Under the pieces are notes generated by a model. It was given only the letters and a program-made list of their open reading frames with translations. It made no database searches and was not told the origin of the DNA. 64,000 nucleotides of DNA from Bacteriovoracales bacterium (lineage in GTDB: Bacteria > Bdellovibrionota > Bacteriovoracia > Bacteriovoracales > Bacteriovoracaceae). Made by a program: the position numbers and the translations under genes. Positions 42,173 to 50,485 of this stretch are shown piece after piece (position 1 is the first letter of the stretch; every line of letters begins with the position of its first letter). The DNA is taken from NCBI GenBank assembly GCA_030149295.1, contig JASBRV010000072.1, positions 17,902-81,901 of the forward strand, in the 5' to 3' direction.

Positions 42173-43186
42173 ATGAAAACATCTTTTGTAGTCGCCCTTC
42201 TCACAATAATGAATTCAGTAACCTATGCCGTAGATATTTACTTCGGCAAAGACAGAGAAGGCAACTTCGCCTGTCAGCTCGCCAAGTCCTTTAAGGAAGC
42301 TTACCCCGAGAAGTCACTGAGAAGGCTTAAGAGAGAGACCCTCTCTATATTAAGGAGAGACATTAAACCCTATGTGAACGCCCATCCTATCCCTGCAGGA
42401 TTTTCGCTGCCAAAGATTGTGGAAGCGGTAACCCTAATCCCAGGCTTTCCTGCTAGTCGCTCGGAATATTGGATTCAAAATGCTTTTATTCTTCATGCGA
42501 ACCCAAACCTTGAATTACCGTTTCCGACTGAAAATTACTTTGGCTCCTTTATTCACCTTGCGAGGAAGAGGCATCTGTCTTTTGAAAAAGGGACGGACCC
42601 TAAGTTTAACTTAAGAAAAGAAAAAGACCTGCTCGAACAAATTGAAAACAACCTTCCGAATGTGGCCAATTACACTTTTCCTCATCTCGATGAAAATGGA
42701 AATTCTTTTGCAATCGGAAAGGTTGATCATCCCATGTACGACGAATTCGTTTATGAGTCCGGACGCTATAATGAGTTTGCCTCCCCTCTTTTCGTTTGGC
42801 TTTTACAGCAAAAAGATTTTTCAGTGAGTCCTGAAGCTCTTTATAAGAAGTCTCTTGAAATCTATGGAAATCCCCTTGTCGCCTTTGGAGTCATCCCTTG
42901 GATCTTTAGCGGTGATGCCCTTACCGTCGATCGCGGAACTTCATCTGTCGTTTCTTATAAGATGGAGAGGCTTCTTGAGGGTGGAGACATTCCTGGTTTT
43001 CAATACCACTTCTGGGGCTATCTCATTCAAAGTATGATGGGCAATCGTTTTCGCGTCGGTGCCCTCGCCTATATTTACGAAAAACTCTATCAAAAAGATT
43101 ATCCCGATTGGGAAGTTGATAAAATCGCCCTGCGCACGGGTAAAAAATTTCGTCGCGCCTTTAGAGATCTAGAGCGCTGCCAATGA
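42173..43186 (+). CDS. Exported protein of unknown function
   Basis: About 337 residues from the ATG at 42173, which begins a clear signal peptide (MKTSFVVALLTIMNSVTYA); the frame is open to 42095 but that would bury the signal. The mature protein is aromatic-rich, with features such as IPAGFSLPKIVEAVTLIPGFPASRSEYW and FQYHFWGYLIQSMMGNRFRVG. No family is recognised. The final ATGA overlaps the start of the next gene, so the two are coupled. Confidence 0.78.
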   Translation: MKTSFVVALLTIMNSVTYAVDIYFGKDREGNFACQLAKSFKEAYPEKSLRRLKRETLSILRRDIKPYVNAHPIPAGFSLPKIVEAVTLIPGFPASRSEYWIQNAFILHANPNLELPFPTENYFGSFIHLARKRHLSFEKGTDPKFNLRKEKDLLEQIENNLPNVANYTFPHLDENGNSFAIGKVDHPMYDEFVYESGRYNEFASPLFVWLLQQKDFSVSPEALYKKSLEIYGNPLVAFGVIPWIFSGDALTVDRGTSSVVSYKMERLLEGGDIPGFQYHFWGYLIQSMMGNRFRVGALAYIYEKLYQKDYPDWEVDKIALRTGKKFRRAFRDLERCQ

Positions 43187-43743
43187 AAGGTCTTATCATC
43201 CTAGTTTGCCTGTTTTCTCTTTGTGCCCAAGCCAATATGGAAGAGTATGCGACCTATATTGATGAAGCGAGAGTTCTCGTTGAATCAAGAGATTATTTAA
43301 AAGAGGTCAGAGAAGACTTAAGCACTGGTGGCAAACTCGACAGAAGAAAGCTCGCCCAATATGAAACAAAGCTAGAGACCATTGGAAAATACGGCTGTGA
43401 TTGTGGTTCAGAAAAAAATTTAATTAAGGCGCAAGCTTATGCTCTAATTGGTGCCATTAATGGCGTCATTTCAAAAGAGACCAAAAGTATCTCTCACGGG
43501 AAAAAAAGCTACCGTATGCTTGCCCTAGCTCGTCAAATTGATTCACGAAATGTTGATGCTATTCGCGGGCAAGCCGAAGCACTTAAAGCCATCTTTTCCC
43601 AAGGTTTTTTTGCTCGAAATATTGTCTCATTAGCACTTGGTCTCAACCTTAAGGTCGAAAAGAGAAAGCTCATTCGTGATCTTCGAACCTTTCGGGACCA
43701 CCCCATTCTATTGGGTCTAGCTGATCAATTACAACGCTTGTAG
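43183..43743 (+). CDS. Exported helical protein of unknown function
   Basis: A 186-residue protein with a signal peptide (about 1-17, CAQA-N) and a nearly all-helical mature part with one CDC motif (YGCDCGS). The repeat-like helices (YALIGAINGVIS, SYRMLALARQIDSRNVDAIRGQAEAL) recall TPR folds. Its start overlaps the upstream exported gene by four bases. The last 74 bases overlap the convergent ParB-like gene. Confidence 0.75.
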   Translation: MKGLIILVCLFSLCAQANMEEYATYIDEARVLVESRDYLKEVREDLSTGGKLDRRKLAQYETKLETIGKYGCDCGSEKNLIKAQAYALIGAINGVISKETKSISHGKKSYRMLALARQIDSRNVDAIRGQAEALKAIFSQGFFARNIVSLALGLNLKVEKRKLIRDLRTFRDHPILLGLADQLQRL

Positions 43744-44413
43744 AAATTTTGTGCTGTTTCTTTGTGCTGTAACCAGGAAGAAAGCTTGCTTCGTCACTTT
43801 GACTGAGTTCAAAGGCCTCTTTAAATACACGATCAAGATCGCATTGCTCATGACCATTTAGGTGAATTCTTTTTCGAAAGAAGTCCCCCCAAATAAATTC
43901 AAGGTAAGGAATATCGACCTTTTTAAATCCACCGCGCTCTCTTACCATCCAAGAGAGTGAACGAAAAGGATCATCCGAGAGGTCCCAAATATACTTTGGT
44001 AAAGTGTTAGGTGAAAGAGGTCCAACGCCTTGATCATAAAGATAAAGAAATTGGCGTTTTTGCATAAATCCAAAGAACTCATCCCAACTTAAGTGAGAGA
44101 GGTCCTTGATAATGTCGACTTTAAACCTCTTGAAAGAAACCTTGGCCTCATATAGAGCGCGCGACGTGTGGTGGCGATCAATAATATAATATCGCCCATC
44201 AGGACCGATGAAGGCTGGGGCGATTTTTTTATTCAGATATTTAAGAAGCTCTCCCTCACGATCTTTCTTTTCAATTTTTTGGACTTTGTCTTTCATAGCA
44301 ATGAGTCCAATATTCATCTGGGTAGGCGCAAGCCTATCGAGATCAACCCACTTCGCATAAGCAAAAATGAAGGGGCATCGCACCAAGAGAAAGAGAAGCA
44401 TGAGTTTTTTCAT
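43670..44413 (-). CDS. Exported ParB-like protein (ParBc_2 type)
   Basis: A 247-residue protein with a signal peptide (about 1-20). The central part has a ParB/sulfiredoxin-like pattern: LDRLAPTQMNIGLIAMKDK, then FIGPDGRYYIIDRHHTSRAL, in which DRHH matches the DGHHR-type motif of ParB N-domains. The ParBc_2 group contains such proteins in exported form, so this is not a chromosome-partition protein. Its role is unknown. Its 3' end overlaps the convergent gene by 74 bases. Confidence 0.8.
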   Translation of the reverse strand: MKKLMLLFLLVRCPFIFAYAKWVDLDRLAPTQMNIGLIAMKDKVQKIEKKDREGELLKYLNKKIAPAFIGPDGRYYIIDRHHTSRALYEAKVSFKRFKVDIIKDLSHLSWDEFFGFMQKRQFLYLYDQGVGPLSPNTLPKYIWDLSDDPFRSLSWMVRERGGFKKVDIPYLEFIWGDFFRKRIHLNGHEQCDLDRVFKEAFELSQSDEASFLPGYSTKKQHKISTSVVIDQLDPIEWGGPERFEDHE

Positions 44414-44500
44414 AGGTAAACTATGAAAAGTTTAGTGCTCTTTGGCCAATAAAGTAGATTAAGTTTTGATTAAGATTCGCTTATTTAGCTTGATCCTTAG

Positions 44501-45454
44501 CTAAAGAGAGATGCTTTTCTTAAGAGTTTTCAGGACTTGTTTCATCTCTTGTGCCTCAAGCCATTCTTTTAATTGAGACCACTGATCATTAATTTCTTTC
44601 TTTAATTTACTGGAGTCTTTCTTATGATACACCACTAAGAGGTCATTGAGGTCACCAAATTTATCGATGGCCACCTCTAGAGTTGCTACCTCGAGAAATG
44701 AGTCTTTTAAAAGGACACTTATTTCGGGAAAAAAAGCATTAAGTTTTAAGACATTTCGAAGACCTTTTCGCCAGTCGTGAAATGTTTCTTCATTTTCATA
44801 TTTCGTTAAGTTTTTAATTTTAAATAAATCTTTTAAATCGTCACTACCCAACTCAAGAAGACCCTCGATGAGAAGCTGAAGATTTTCAGTCCCTGAGTAG
44901 TCTGCAAGAGGAGAAAAATTCAGACGGCGCCATAGGTACTTTGGTAGATCCTTCCTTTTTCTCTTCGTTAACTCTTCATTAACTTGCTCCAAATAGGCAA
45001 AAAAGTTTTGAGTTTCGACTTTTTTAAGAAAGTCATTCTTCCACTCATTGGCCACTTCATAGAGTTCACTTTTTTCAGAGCTATCAATTTCTTCTCCAGT
45101 TGTCTGAGAAGTATCATAAACATCTTTGTAGTTTCCAAACACCTCGTAGCCATCATCAAGTTCTTCTCTTACGTATTCCCAAGAATCTTTTTTTCCTAAT
45201 CCTTTTTTAGGATAAGCATGGACAAAGACATCGAGAAGAAGCTTAAGATTACCAATATCTTTTCTTAATTTCTTGGTGCTTTTCCAATCTGTGCTTTTTG
45301 AAAATGACTCTAGATCGTTCTTAACTGCACTAAAGTGGAGCAGAACACTGCTTCTTCCCAACTCATTAAAACTCTGGATCGCTTGTGCCTTTTTGACCGT
45401 TAAAAAAGGCATTAATATGAAACCAAAAATAAGAAATTTAGACATTCTTTTCAT
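44501..45454 (-). CDS. Exported CHAD-like domain protein
   Basis: About 317 residues from the ATG at 45454 (SD GGGAG), which starts a signal peptide (KFLIFGFILMPFLTVKKAQA). The mature part is helical; the segments RSSVLLHFSAVKNDLESF near its start and TFHDWRKGLRNVLKLNAFFPE near its end match the two halves of a CHAD bundle, whose conserved His/Lys/Arg residues bind polyphosphate or other polyanions. The export signal is unusual for CHAD proteins and suggests a cell-surface polyanion ligand. The assignment is by motif, without an alignment. Confidence 0.65.
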   Translation of the reverse strand: MKRMSKFLIFGFILMPFLTVKKAQAIQSFNELGRSSVLLHFSAVKNDLESFSKSTDWKSTKKLRKDIGNLKLLLDVFVHAYPKKGLGKKDSWEYVREELDDGYEVFGNYKDVYDTSQTTGEEIDSSEKSELYEVANEWKNDFLKKVETQNFFAYLEQVNEELTKRKRKDLPKYLWRRLNFSPLADYSGTENLQLLIEGLLELGSDDLKDLFKIKNLTKYENEETFHDWRKGLRNVLKLNAFFPEISVLLKDSFLEVATLEVAIDKFGDLNDLLVVYHKKDSSKLKKEINDQWSQLKEWLEAQEMKQVLKTLKKSISL

Positions 45455-45563
45455 GAATTCTCTCTCCCAAGGCGGAAAAAGTATCAAGATTCATGAAAGA
45501 GAGCTAATTGTGTTTTTCTTGATTGAAACTTTTATACAGCTTTTTAAGATTATTCGGACACTA

Positions 45564-46499
45564 CTAGGGACTAAAATTGAAAGAACAAGTCCTTACAAGG
45601 GAGTCTGCTAAAGAGCCTAAAATAAGATCGTCTCTACTTCTTTTATGGCAAGCAATCCAAATGCGATGTTTCCAGTAACCCTTTTTGGGGCCAAAAGAGT
45701 AGAGAGATTTATTATCCAATTCTTTAGGAACATAGATAAGCGGTAAAAAAGAGATCCCGACTTGATCGACCACAGAGCGAGTTATGGATTCAATGACGTC
45801 ACTTTCAAAAACAATCTCTCCCTTCAAGGCGTTTGCCTCAAAAAAGTCATTGATCTCAGAGCGCAACTTAGAGCCCGTTGAAGGAAAGACCCAACGATTA
45901 ATGCCCATCTCTTCAATCAGGCTTAGTGCATTTGAAATACTGAGGTAACGTTTTTGAGAACTGAGTTTTTTGTTCACCGTGCACACAAGATTAACTGGTA
46001 CTTCTACCTTTTTAAGATTTTCCAGGTCCATGCTTTTAACAGAAAGCTGTGAGACAAAGACATCGATCTCTCTAAAGCGCAGTTGCTCCTCAAGTTTATC
46101 ATGGGTTCCCGAGATCATAATGACCTTTGGTCTTAATTTAGGATTATATTTATTAAGGAAGTGACTAATCACTTCAACAACAAAAGAGTGAGCGATTTCG
46201 TTAGAGACTCCTATATAAATCTTCCTAGAAGCGTGAGGTATTTCCTCCGAGAAAGACTCATGCATCTCCTCTGACAATTCAAACATTTGGCGGCAATAGC
46301 CGTAGATGACTGCTCCCTCGCGTGTTAATTCGTTTTTTCGTCCCACTTTTTTAAAAAGCTTTAATTGGAGAAATTCCTCTAAAACTTTTAACTGACCACT
46401 TAGGGAAGGCTGACTAATCGAGAGGTGTTGTGCCGCGATGGTCACTCCTCCTGCTTTGACAGTCATGTAAAAGTAATACAAGTGGTTATAGTTATACAT
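45564..46499 (-). CDS. LysR-family transcriptional regulator (NhaR-like)
   Basis: A 311-residue regulator. The N-terminal winged helix (MYNYNHLYYFYMTVKAGG... AAQHLSISQPSLSGQLKVLEE) matches the NhaR branch of LysR proteins closely, and the rest is the usual two-lobed effector domain. It is divergent from a formate/nitrite-transporter-type gene. A T-N11-A palindrome (46509-46523) overlaps its own SD, which suggests autorepression, and an identical type of site precedes the HPF-like gene at 47636. The effector is unknown; Na+ and pH are sensed by E. coli NhaR, and nitrite or formate would fit the neighbour. Confidence 0.93.
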   Translation of the reverse strand: MYNYNHLYYFYMTVKAGGVTIAAQHLSISQPSLSGQLKVLEEFLQLKLFKKVGRKNELTREGAVIYGYCRQMFELSEEMHESFSEEIPHASRKIYIGVSNEIAHSFVVEVISHFLNKYNPKLRPKVIMISGTHDKLEEQLRFREIDVFVSQLSVKSMDLENLKKVEVPVNLVCTVNKKLSSQKRYLSISNALSLIEEMGINRWVFPSTGSKLRSEINDFFEANALKGEIVFESDVIESITRSVVDQVGISFLPLIYVPKELDNKSLYSFGPKKGYWKHRIWIACHKRSRDDLILGSLADSLVRTCSFNFSP

Positions 46500-46508
46500 A
46501 ATGAAATC

Positions 46509-46523
46509 CTATGTATCACATAG
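46509..46523. promoter_or_regulatory. LysR-type operator, copy 1
   Basis: CTATGTATCACATAG is a perfect palindrome with the T-N11-A pattern of LysR sites. It ends 10 bases before the lysR start and overlaps its SD. On the + strand a TATAAC box (46535-46540) follows after 11 bases, a likely -10 for the transporter gene without a good -35, as expected for an activated promoter. Confidence 0.7.
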
Positions 46524-46631
46524 TAACTACTTATTATAACTTATTAAACATAAATGGGATCGTAGAGTCTCTATTTAGAGATAGTAGATGATAAGACAAT
46601 TGTCTCTTGGGCAAAGGAAAGCCGAGGTTCT

Positions 46632-47480
46632 ATGGAAAACGAAACTGAACGCACGATAACCAGAGAACAGGAAAACTCCGACTATTTATCAGTCATCATT
46701 AAAAGAAATGATCACTCCGTAAGACACCCAGACGATATATTAGAATTGGCGACTCTTGTTGGTGTTGAACAACACGAAAGACCAGCTTTCTCTTTATTTC
46801 TCTCTTCATTTTCAGCAGGTTTAATCTTAGGTTTTGCTGGAATGTGTGTGGCCTTAACAACTCAAATTTATTCAGGCTTAGAAGAATTTCAGTTGCAACG
46901 ATTGGCCCTCGCTCTTGTTTATCCCCTAGGTTTTATCGTTTCCATCATAAGTGGAACTCAGCTTTTTACCGAGCATACCGCCACTGCACTTTATCCTGTT
47001 CTTGATGGACGAGTTAAGGTCAGGTCTCTGCTCACTCTATGGAGTATCGTTCTTATAGGAAACCTCTGTGGAACTTTTTGTAGTTCAGTCTTACTCTTTC
47101 TTTCCGACTCCATGATTCAAGCGGGAGAGGGATTCATAGAAATTTCCCATGAACTTTTATCCTATTCGATAAGTGAAGTATTCATTGGAGCAATCTTAGC
47201 AGGATGGTTAATGGCCCAAGCAGGCTGGCTTGTTCTTGCGGCTCCTTCAACAGTAGGGCAAATCCTTTGCATCTATATTATTACCTTCATTATTGGTTAT
47301 GGTGGCCTCCCACACTCCATTGCAGGAGCCTCTGAAATTTTTAGTGGCTTATTCCATTCAAAAGTTCCAGACTTTTGGCGTTCAGCTTTCTTTGTTATTA
47401 CTGCAGCATCAGGAAACCTACTGGGCGGAACACTCTTTGTAGGCGTTCTCAATTACGCCCATATCAAGAAAACTCAATAG
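46632..47480 (+). CDS. Formate/nitrite transporter family channel (YfdC-type)
   Basis: A 282-residue protein. After a charged cytoplasmic N-terminus (about 1-50) come six membrane segments with the FNT pattern, including SGTQLFTEHTATALYPVLDGR after TM2, which resembles the GxQLFTENT segment of YfdC-type members. FNT channels pass small monovalent anions such as formate, nitrite, acetate or hydrosulfide. SD is weak (CCGAGG). It is divergent from the lysR gene, and the palindrome at 46509-46523 lies 109 bases upstream of its start, so it is probably the regulator's main target. Confidence 0.9.
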   Translation: MENETERTITREQENSDYLSVIIKRNDHSVRHPDDILELATLVGVEQHERPAFSLFLSSFSAGLILGFAGMCVALTTQIYSGLEEFQLQRLALALVYPLGFIVSIISGTQLFTEHTATALYPVLDGRVKVRSLLTLWSIVLIGNLCGTFCSSVLLFLSDSMIQAGEGFIEISHELLSYSISEVFIGAILAGWLMAQAGWLVLAAPSTVGQILCIYIITFIIGYGGLPHSIAGASEIFSGLFHSKVPDFWRSAFFVITAASGNLLGGTLFVGVLNYAHIKKTQ

Positions 47481-47525
47481 AGTACTTTCTCACATCTTAA
47501 AGAGAGACCGAGTATATCGCTATTA

Positions 47526-47540
47526 CCTATGTAAGACATA
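47526..47540 (+). promoter_or_regulatory. LysR-type operator, copy 2
   Basis: CTATGTAAGACATAG shares both half-sites with copy 1, and TATATC lies exactly 11 bases downstream, where copy 1 has TATAAC. The bases between are also similar. It is 96 bases upstream of the HPF-like gene, close to the 109-base distance seen for copy 1, so one regulator probably controls both promoters. Confidence 0.65.
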
Positions 47541-47635
47541 GCAACTATATATTATATCTATATCTAAGAACATGGCATCATTAGTTATCAAGGAAAAGAC
47601 CAACACCCTCAACTCAGATTTCTAAGAAGGAAAAT

Positions 47636-47950
47636 ATGGAAAACACAAAAACTCTCATTCAATTAGCGAAAGAAAACCTCCGTCACCTCTATCCCCAAGT
47701 GGAATCTATTAATGTAGACATGATTCGACTTTCTAATAATGACTTTAAAAGTAAGATTGTGCTTAAAACCAAACTCATGAGTTTCTTTGCCAGCAAAGAA
47801 GGCCCTAACTATAAACAAAGTCTCACAAAATCATGCAAAGCTTTAATCAAACAACTTGAAAAGGCAAAGATTAACAAAATTCACAACGTCGATAGTACCA
47901 TGGAATATCAAGACGAAAACGATGATGAACTAAAAGATGAAGAAAGCTAA
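47636..47950 (+). CDS. Small HPF/RaiA-like protein
   Basis: A 104-residue protein with a basic core and an acidic tail (EYQDENDDELKDEES). The order VESINVDMIRLSNNDFKSKIVLKTK, then SFFASKEGPNYKQSLTKSCKALIKQLEKAK, resembles the second half of the HPF/RaiA fold (strand, strand, then a helix that ends in QLxKxK). It has a strong SD (AAGGA). It would bind the small ribosomal subunit, but the likeness is by eye. The upstream palindrome suggests control by the LysR protein at 45564. Confidence 0.6.
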   Translation: MENTKTLIQLAKENLRHLYPQVESINVDMIRLSNNDFKSKIVLKTKLMSFFASKEGPNYKQSLTKSCKALIKQLEKAKINKIHNVDSTMEYQDENDDELKDEES

Positions 47951-48071
47951 GTTTACTCAGTATTGGTGACCATTTTCTAGCAAAGCTCCCATATTTATGG
48001 GCGTATTAAAGATGAAAACTTATCTCTAAGTCACTAAAATTACTCAAACTCAAGAATACTCTACCGATAAG

Positions 48072-48112
48072 CTGGGAAGCGCACCATAATTTCATTATTG
48101 AACAGTTCCCAG
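48072..48112 (+). promoter_or_regulatory. Compound hairpin in the leader of the c-haem protein gene
   Basis: CTGGGAA and TTCCCAG pair at the outside, and ATAAT and ATTAT pair inside. The hairpin ends two bases before the SD (GAGGT) of the TTG-started gene at 48125. It could be an operator or a translational control element. Confidence 0.4.
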
Positions 48113-48124
48113 TGAGGTATTACC

Positions 48125-50017
48125 TTGAAGACACTATCTAGCCTATTGATCGCCTGCTCTTTGATACCAGTTACCATCAATGCCTTGCCAGGAAGCCAAA
48201 GCGCAATTAAACCGCATCATTCCCTTCTCATAAGAAATAAGGACCTCCTTAATGAGCTCTCTCCAGTGTACAACATGGGCTATTTACTAGGCACAGTGGG
48301 ATTAAGAGAACTAAGAGGCCATAACTCTGAAAGAGCTGTTCAGAATATCCCAGAAAGATACCCTGGAATGACAACCACCTCTGTAGGACATTACGTTTAT
48401 CGAATTTTTGACATGGCCTATAATCAGCAACTTGAACACAATCGCTATTATAATAATTCAAATTATTCTAATGCAAAAAAACTAGGTCCCAATAACATTC
48501 CTGCTAGCATGATGATGAACCAGGTGTTTCGAGGTTGGAAACAAATTGATAATCGAGGAAATTTTAAAAAGCGCCTCAGTCAAGATCAGATAAAGACTCA
48601 AATTTGGCCGAATGGCTTGAGGTCTAATAAATTTAGACTACTCGCTATTGTTAATCGTATGGATCTCGCAGATGAGTTTGACCCACGAAAAACGGGTTCC
48701 GCTACAGATCTCCCCCGTTTTTTGGGAGAGGTCCATTTAACTTTTGGTCTTGTTGATGAGCGATCTCAATATGAAGATGGGACTAACCCCAAACCTTTTC
48801 CGATGACCTTTTCAATGTCCTACCGTTTACCCGCAATAAATTACTCTTCTAGTGGTGTGAGTGCCGATAATGCGTCTTATGACTTTTTAAACAATACTTC
48901 TGACTGGAAAAAGGAAATTGGTGAATGGGCGAAAGCCTGGGCACGTTTGAGTGATTACTCTTCTGTGACAAATAGAAATTATAAAACTTATCTTAAATCA
49001 GTCCTTGATACTGTTTTAATACCAGAAAATTTCATTGGTTTTCGAAGTAACACCAAAATTCGAAGTAACGAATTTGAAATTCGAGAGTGGTATATCTTTA
49101 GATCGGCCATCGTAAGAGAGCTTAACTCAGACCAAAATCTTGGCCAGCTTATTCCGAGAAAACCCCGTATGGAGCCTTATGAGTGTCTAGATGGCTCAAG
49201 AGTACTCACTGATATTGTCAACCACTTTTGGCAAGATGGATCAACGATAGCCAATGCTAAAAAAGAGCCTGGAGTGAGAGGTTTAAGCGATTATGTAAAA
49301 CGAAATTATCAAGACCTCGATGTCCATACTAAGGTTCCAGGCCTGAGCCCACAAGGTGATAATGATGAATATCGAGCGGGAATGTTAGTTTTGAGAGAAA
49401 AAGATCGTCCCTTCTTTAAGAATAGTGACGGAAGCTATAAAGCCTCTTACATAGGTGCCTCAAACGTTGGCGGACGATATAATTATTTTTGGAAAAGTCC
49501 CGGTAATAAATGTGGCACGGATGAAAGAACCCTACCCTTTGCAATGCTAACGGGGCCAGGAAGAAACCAACCTCCCATATTAGGTTCTTGGAGTGGTGCT
49601 AAAGCAAGTCAACTCATGATGCTCGCTCCTTTTGGTCGTGTAAGAAAAAATTCAGATGGAACTTGGGGAAGATCATGGAAAGTAAGTCGAGACCCAGCTT
49701 ATAGTGAAGCAAAAAGACATGCCTTTAGCATCAGAACTTGTACAGGCTGTCATGGACAAGAAGGAGCGACTGCAGGTTTTCATATTTACCCTCGTCTTCC
49801 CAATAAAAAATCTGCTATTTCTGGATTTCTCTCAGGAGGAACAGAGAGCTCTCCTGATGGCATTGGAAATACTTTTACGAAAAAGCGAGGAACGGCAAGT
49901 TACACTTACAAATACAGTGAACTTGCCAAAAGAAAAGCATGGCTTTGGAAATTCATGAAAGGGACTAGCGGAAACTTTGTTAGATTTAAAAATTTACAAC
50001 GTGATGACCTAAAATAG
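48125..50017 (+). CDS. Exported protein with one c-type haem motif, unknown function
   Basis: A 630-residue protein starting at TTG (SD GAGGT, 7 bases upstream) with a signal peptide (about 1-20, INA-L). Most of it (residues 30-500) is an unrecognised domain with many Arg/Asn/Tyr residues and phrases such as LAIVNRMDLADEFDPR and GEVHLTFGLVDER. Near the C-terminus is C539-T-G-C542-H543, a covalent haem-binding motif with the haem-proximal His, in SIRTCTGCHGQEGATAGF. Met axial ligands are possible but not obvious. It would act in the periplasm, perhaps as a redox enzyme. It stands alone behind a leader hairpin. Confidence 0.8.
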   Translation: MKTLSSLLIACSLIPVTINALPGSQSAIKPHHSLLIRNKDLLNELSPVYNMGYLLGTVGLRELRGHNSERAVQNIPERYPGMTTTSVGHYVYRIFDMAYNQQLEHNRYYNNSNYSNAKKLGPNNIPASMMMNQVFRGWKQIDNRGNFKKRLSQDQIKTQIWPNGLRSNKFRLLAIVNRMDLADEFDPRKTGSATDLPRFLGEVHLTFGLVDERSQYEDGTNPKPFPMTFSMSYRLPAINYSSSGVSADNASYDFLNNTSDWKKEIGEWAKAWARLSDYSSVTNRNYKTYLKSVLDTVLIPENFIGFRSNTKIRSNEFEIREWYIFRSAIVRELNSDQNLGQLIPRKPRMEPYECLDGSRVLTDIVNHFWQDGSTIANAKKEPGVRGLSDYVKRNYQDLDVHTKVPGLSPQGDNDEYRAGMLVLREKDRPFFKNSDGSYKASYIGASNVGGRYNYFWKSPGNKCGTDERTLPFAMLTGPGRNQPPILGSWSGAKASQLMMLAPFGRVRKNSDGTWGRSWKVSRDPAYSEAKRHAFSIRTCTGCHGQEGATAGFHIYPRLPNKKSAISGFLSGGTESSPDGIGNTFTKKRGTASYTYKYSELAKRKAWLWKFMKGTSGNFVRFKNLQRDDLK

Positions 50018-50485
50018 CATTAAGTGATCATTTATGATGAAGCGCGCTTTGGCTTGATCAACTTTATAAACCTCTTTGATTTCGTTTATAAGGCTGTTAA
50101 GCGAAAGCTTTAATAATACATGCTCTTTTAAAGAAAGTTTATCCTTCCTTACCAATCCAACAATTCGAGAAACTATGAATGTGATATCCTTGAGACTAAA
50201 AAGGACTGAGGACTCATAGCAATTGTTTTCAATAGACTCATCATTTAATTTTTCATTCATCACTGATAACGCATGATCAATTTCATCTTTAGATGAAAGA
50301 AGTCTTACATCACTAAGGTTCTTCAGACAAAAAAACCTCGATTGAACGTCCTTTTCATATTTCACCTCAACATAATCGTCTACACCATCATACATAGCAA
50401 ATCTGCCAATAACCCGGCCAATACCATGTTCTAGGGAAACAACTTTCGAATTATTTTTAATGTACATCTCTATATCTTTAAACAT
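50009..50485 (-). CDS. CarD/CdnL-like protein
   Basis: A 158-residue protein. Residues 10-75 look like the RNA-polymerase-binding SH3/Tudor-like domain of CarD: SKVVSLEHGIGRVIGRF followed by DDYVEVKYEKDVQSRFFCLKNLSDVRLL. The remaining 80 residues are helical, as in CarD/CdnL C-domains, which bind promoter DNA. Family members stabilise open complexes. The tryptophan wedge of CdnL is not visible, so the mechanism may differ. It overlaps the methyltransferase gene by 8 bases and the convergent haem protein gene by 9. Confidence 0.65.
   Translation of the reverse strand: MFKDIEMYIKNNSKVVSLEHGIGRVIGRFAMYDGVDDYVEVKYEKDVQSRFFCLKNLSDVRLLSSKDEIDHALSVMNEKLNDESIENNCYESSVLFSLKDITFIVSRIVGLVRKDKLSLKEHVLLKLSLNSLINEIKEVYKVDQAKARFIINDHLMLF

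Noticed and set aside
47988..48001. CCCATA/TATGGG hairpin after the HPF-like gene as a terminator
   Set aside because: It has only a 6-bp stem with a 2-base loop and no T-run follows, so terminator function is not supported.
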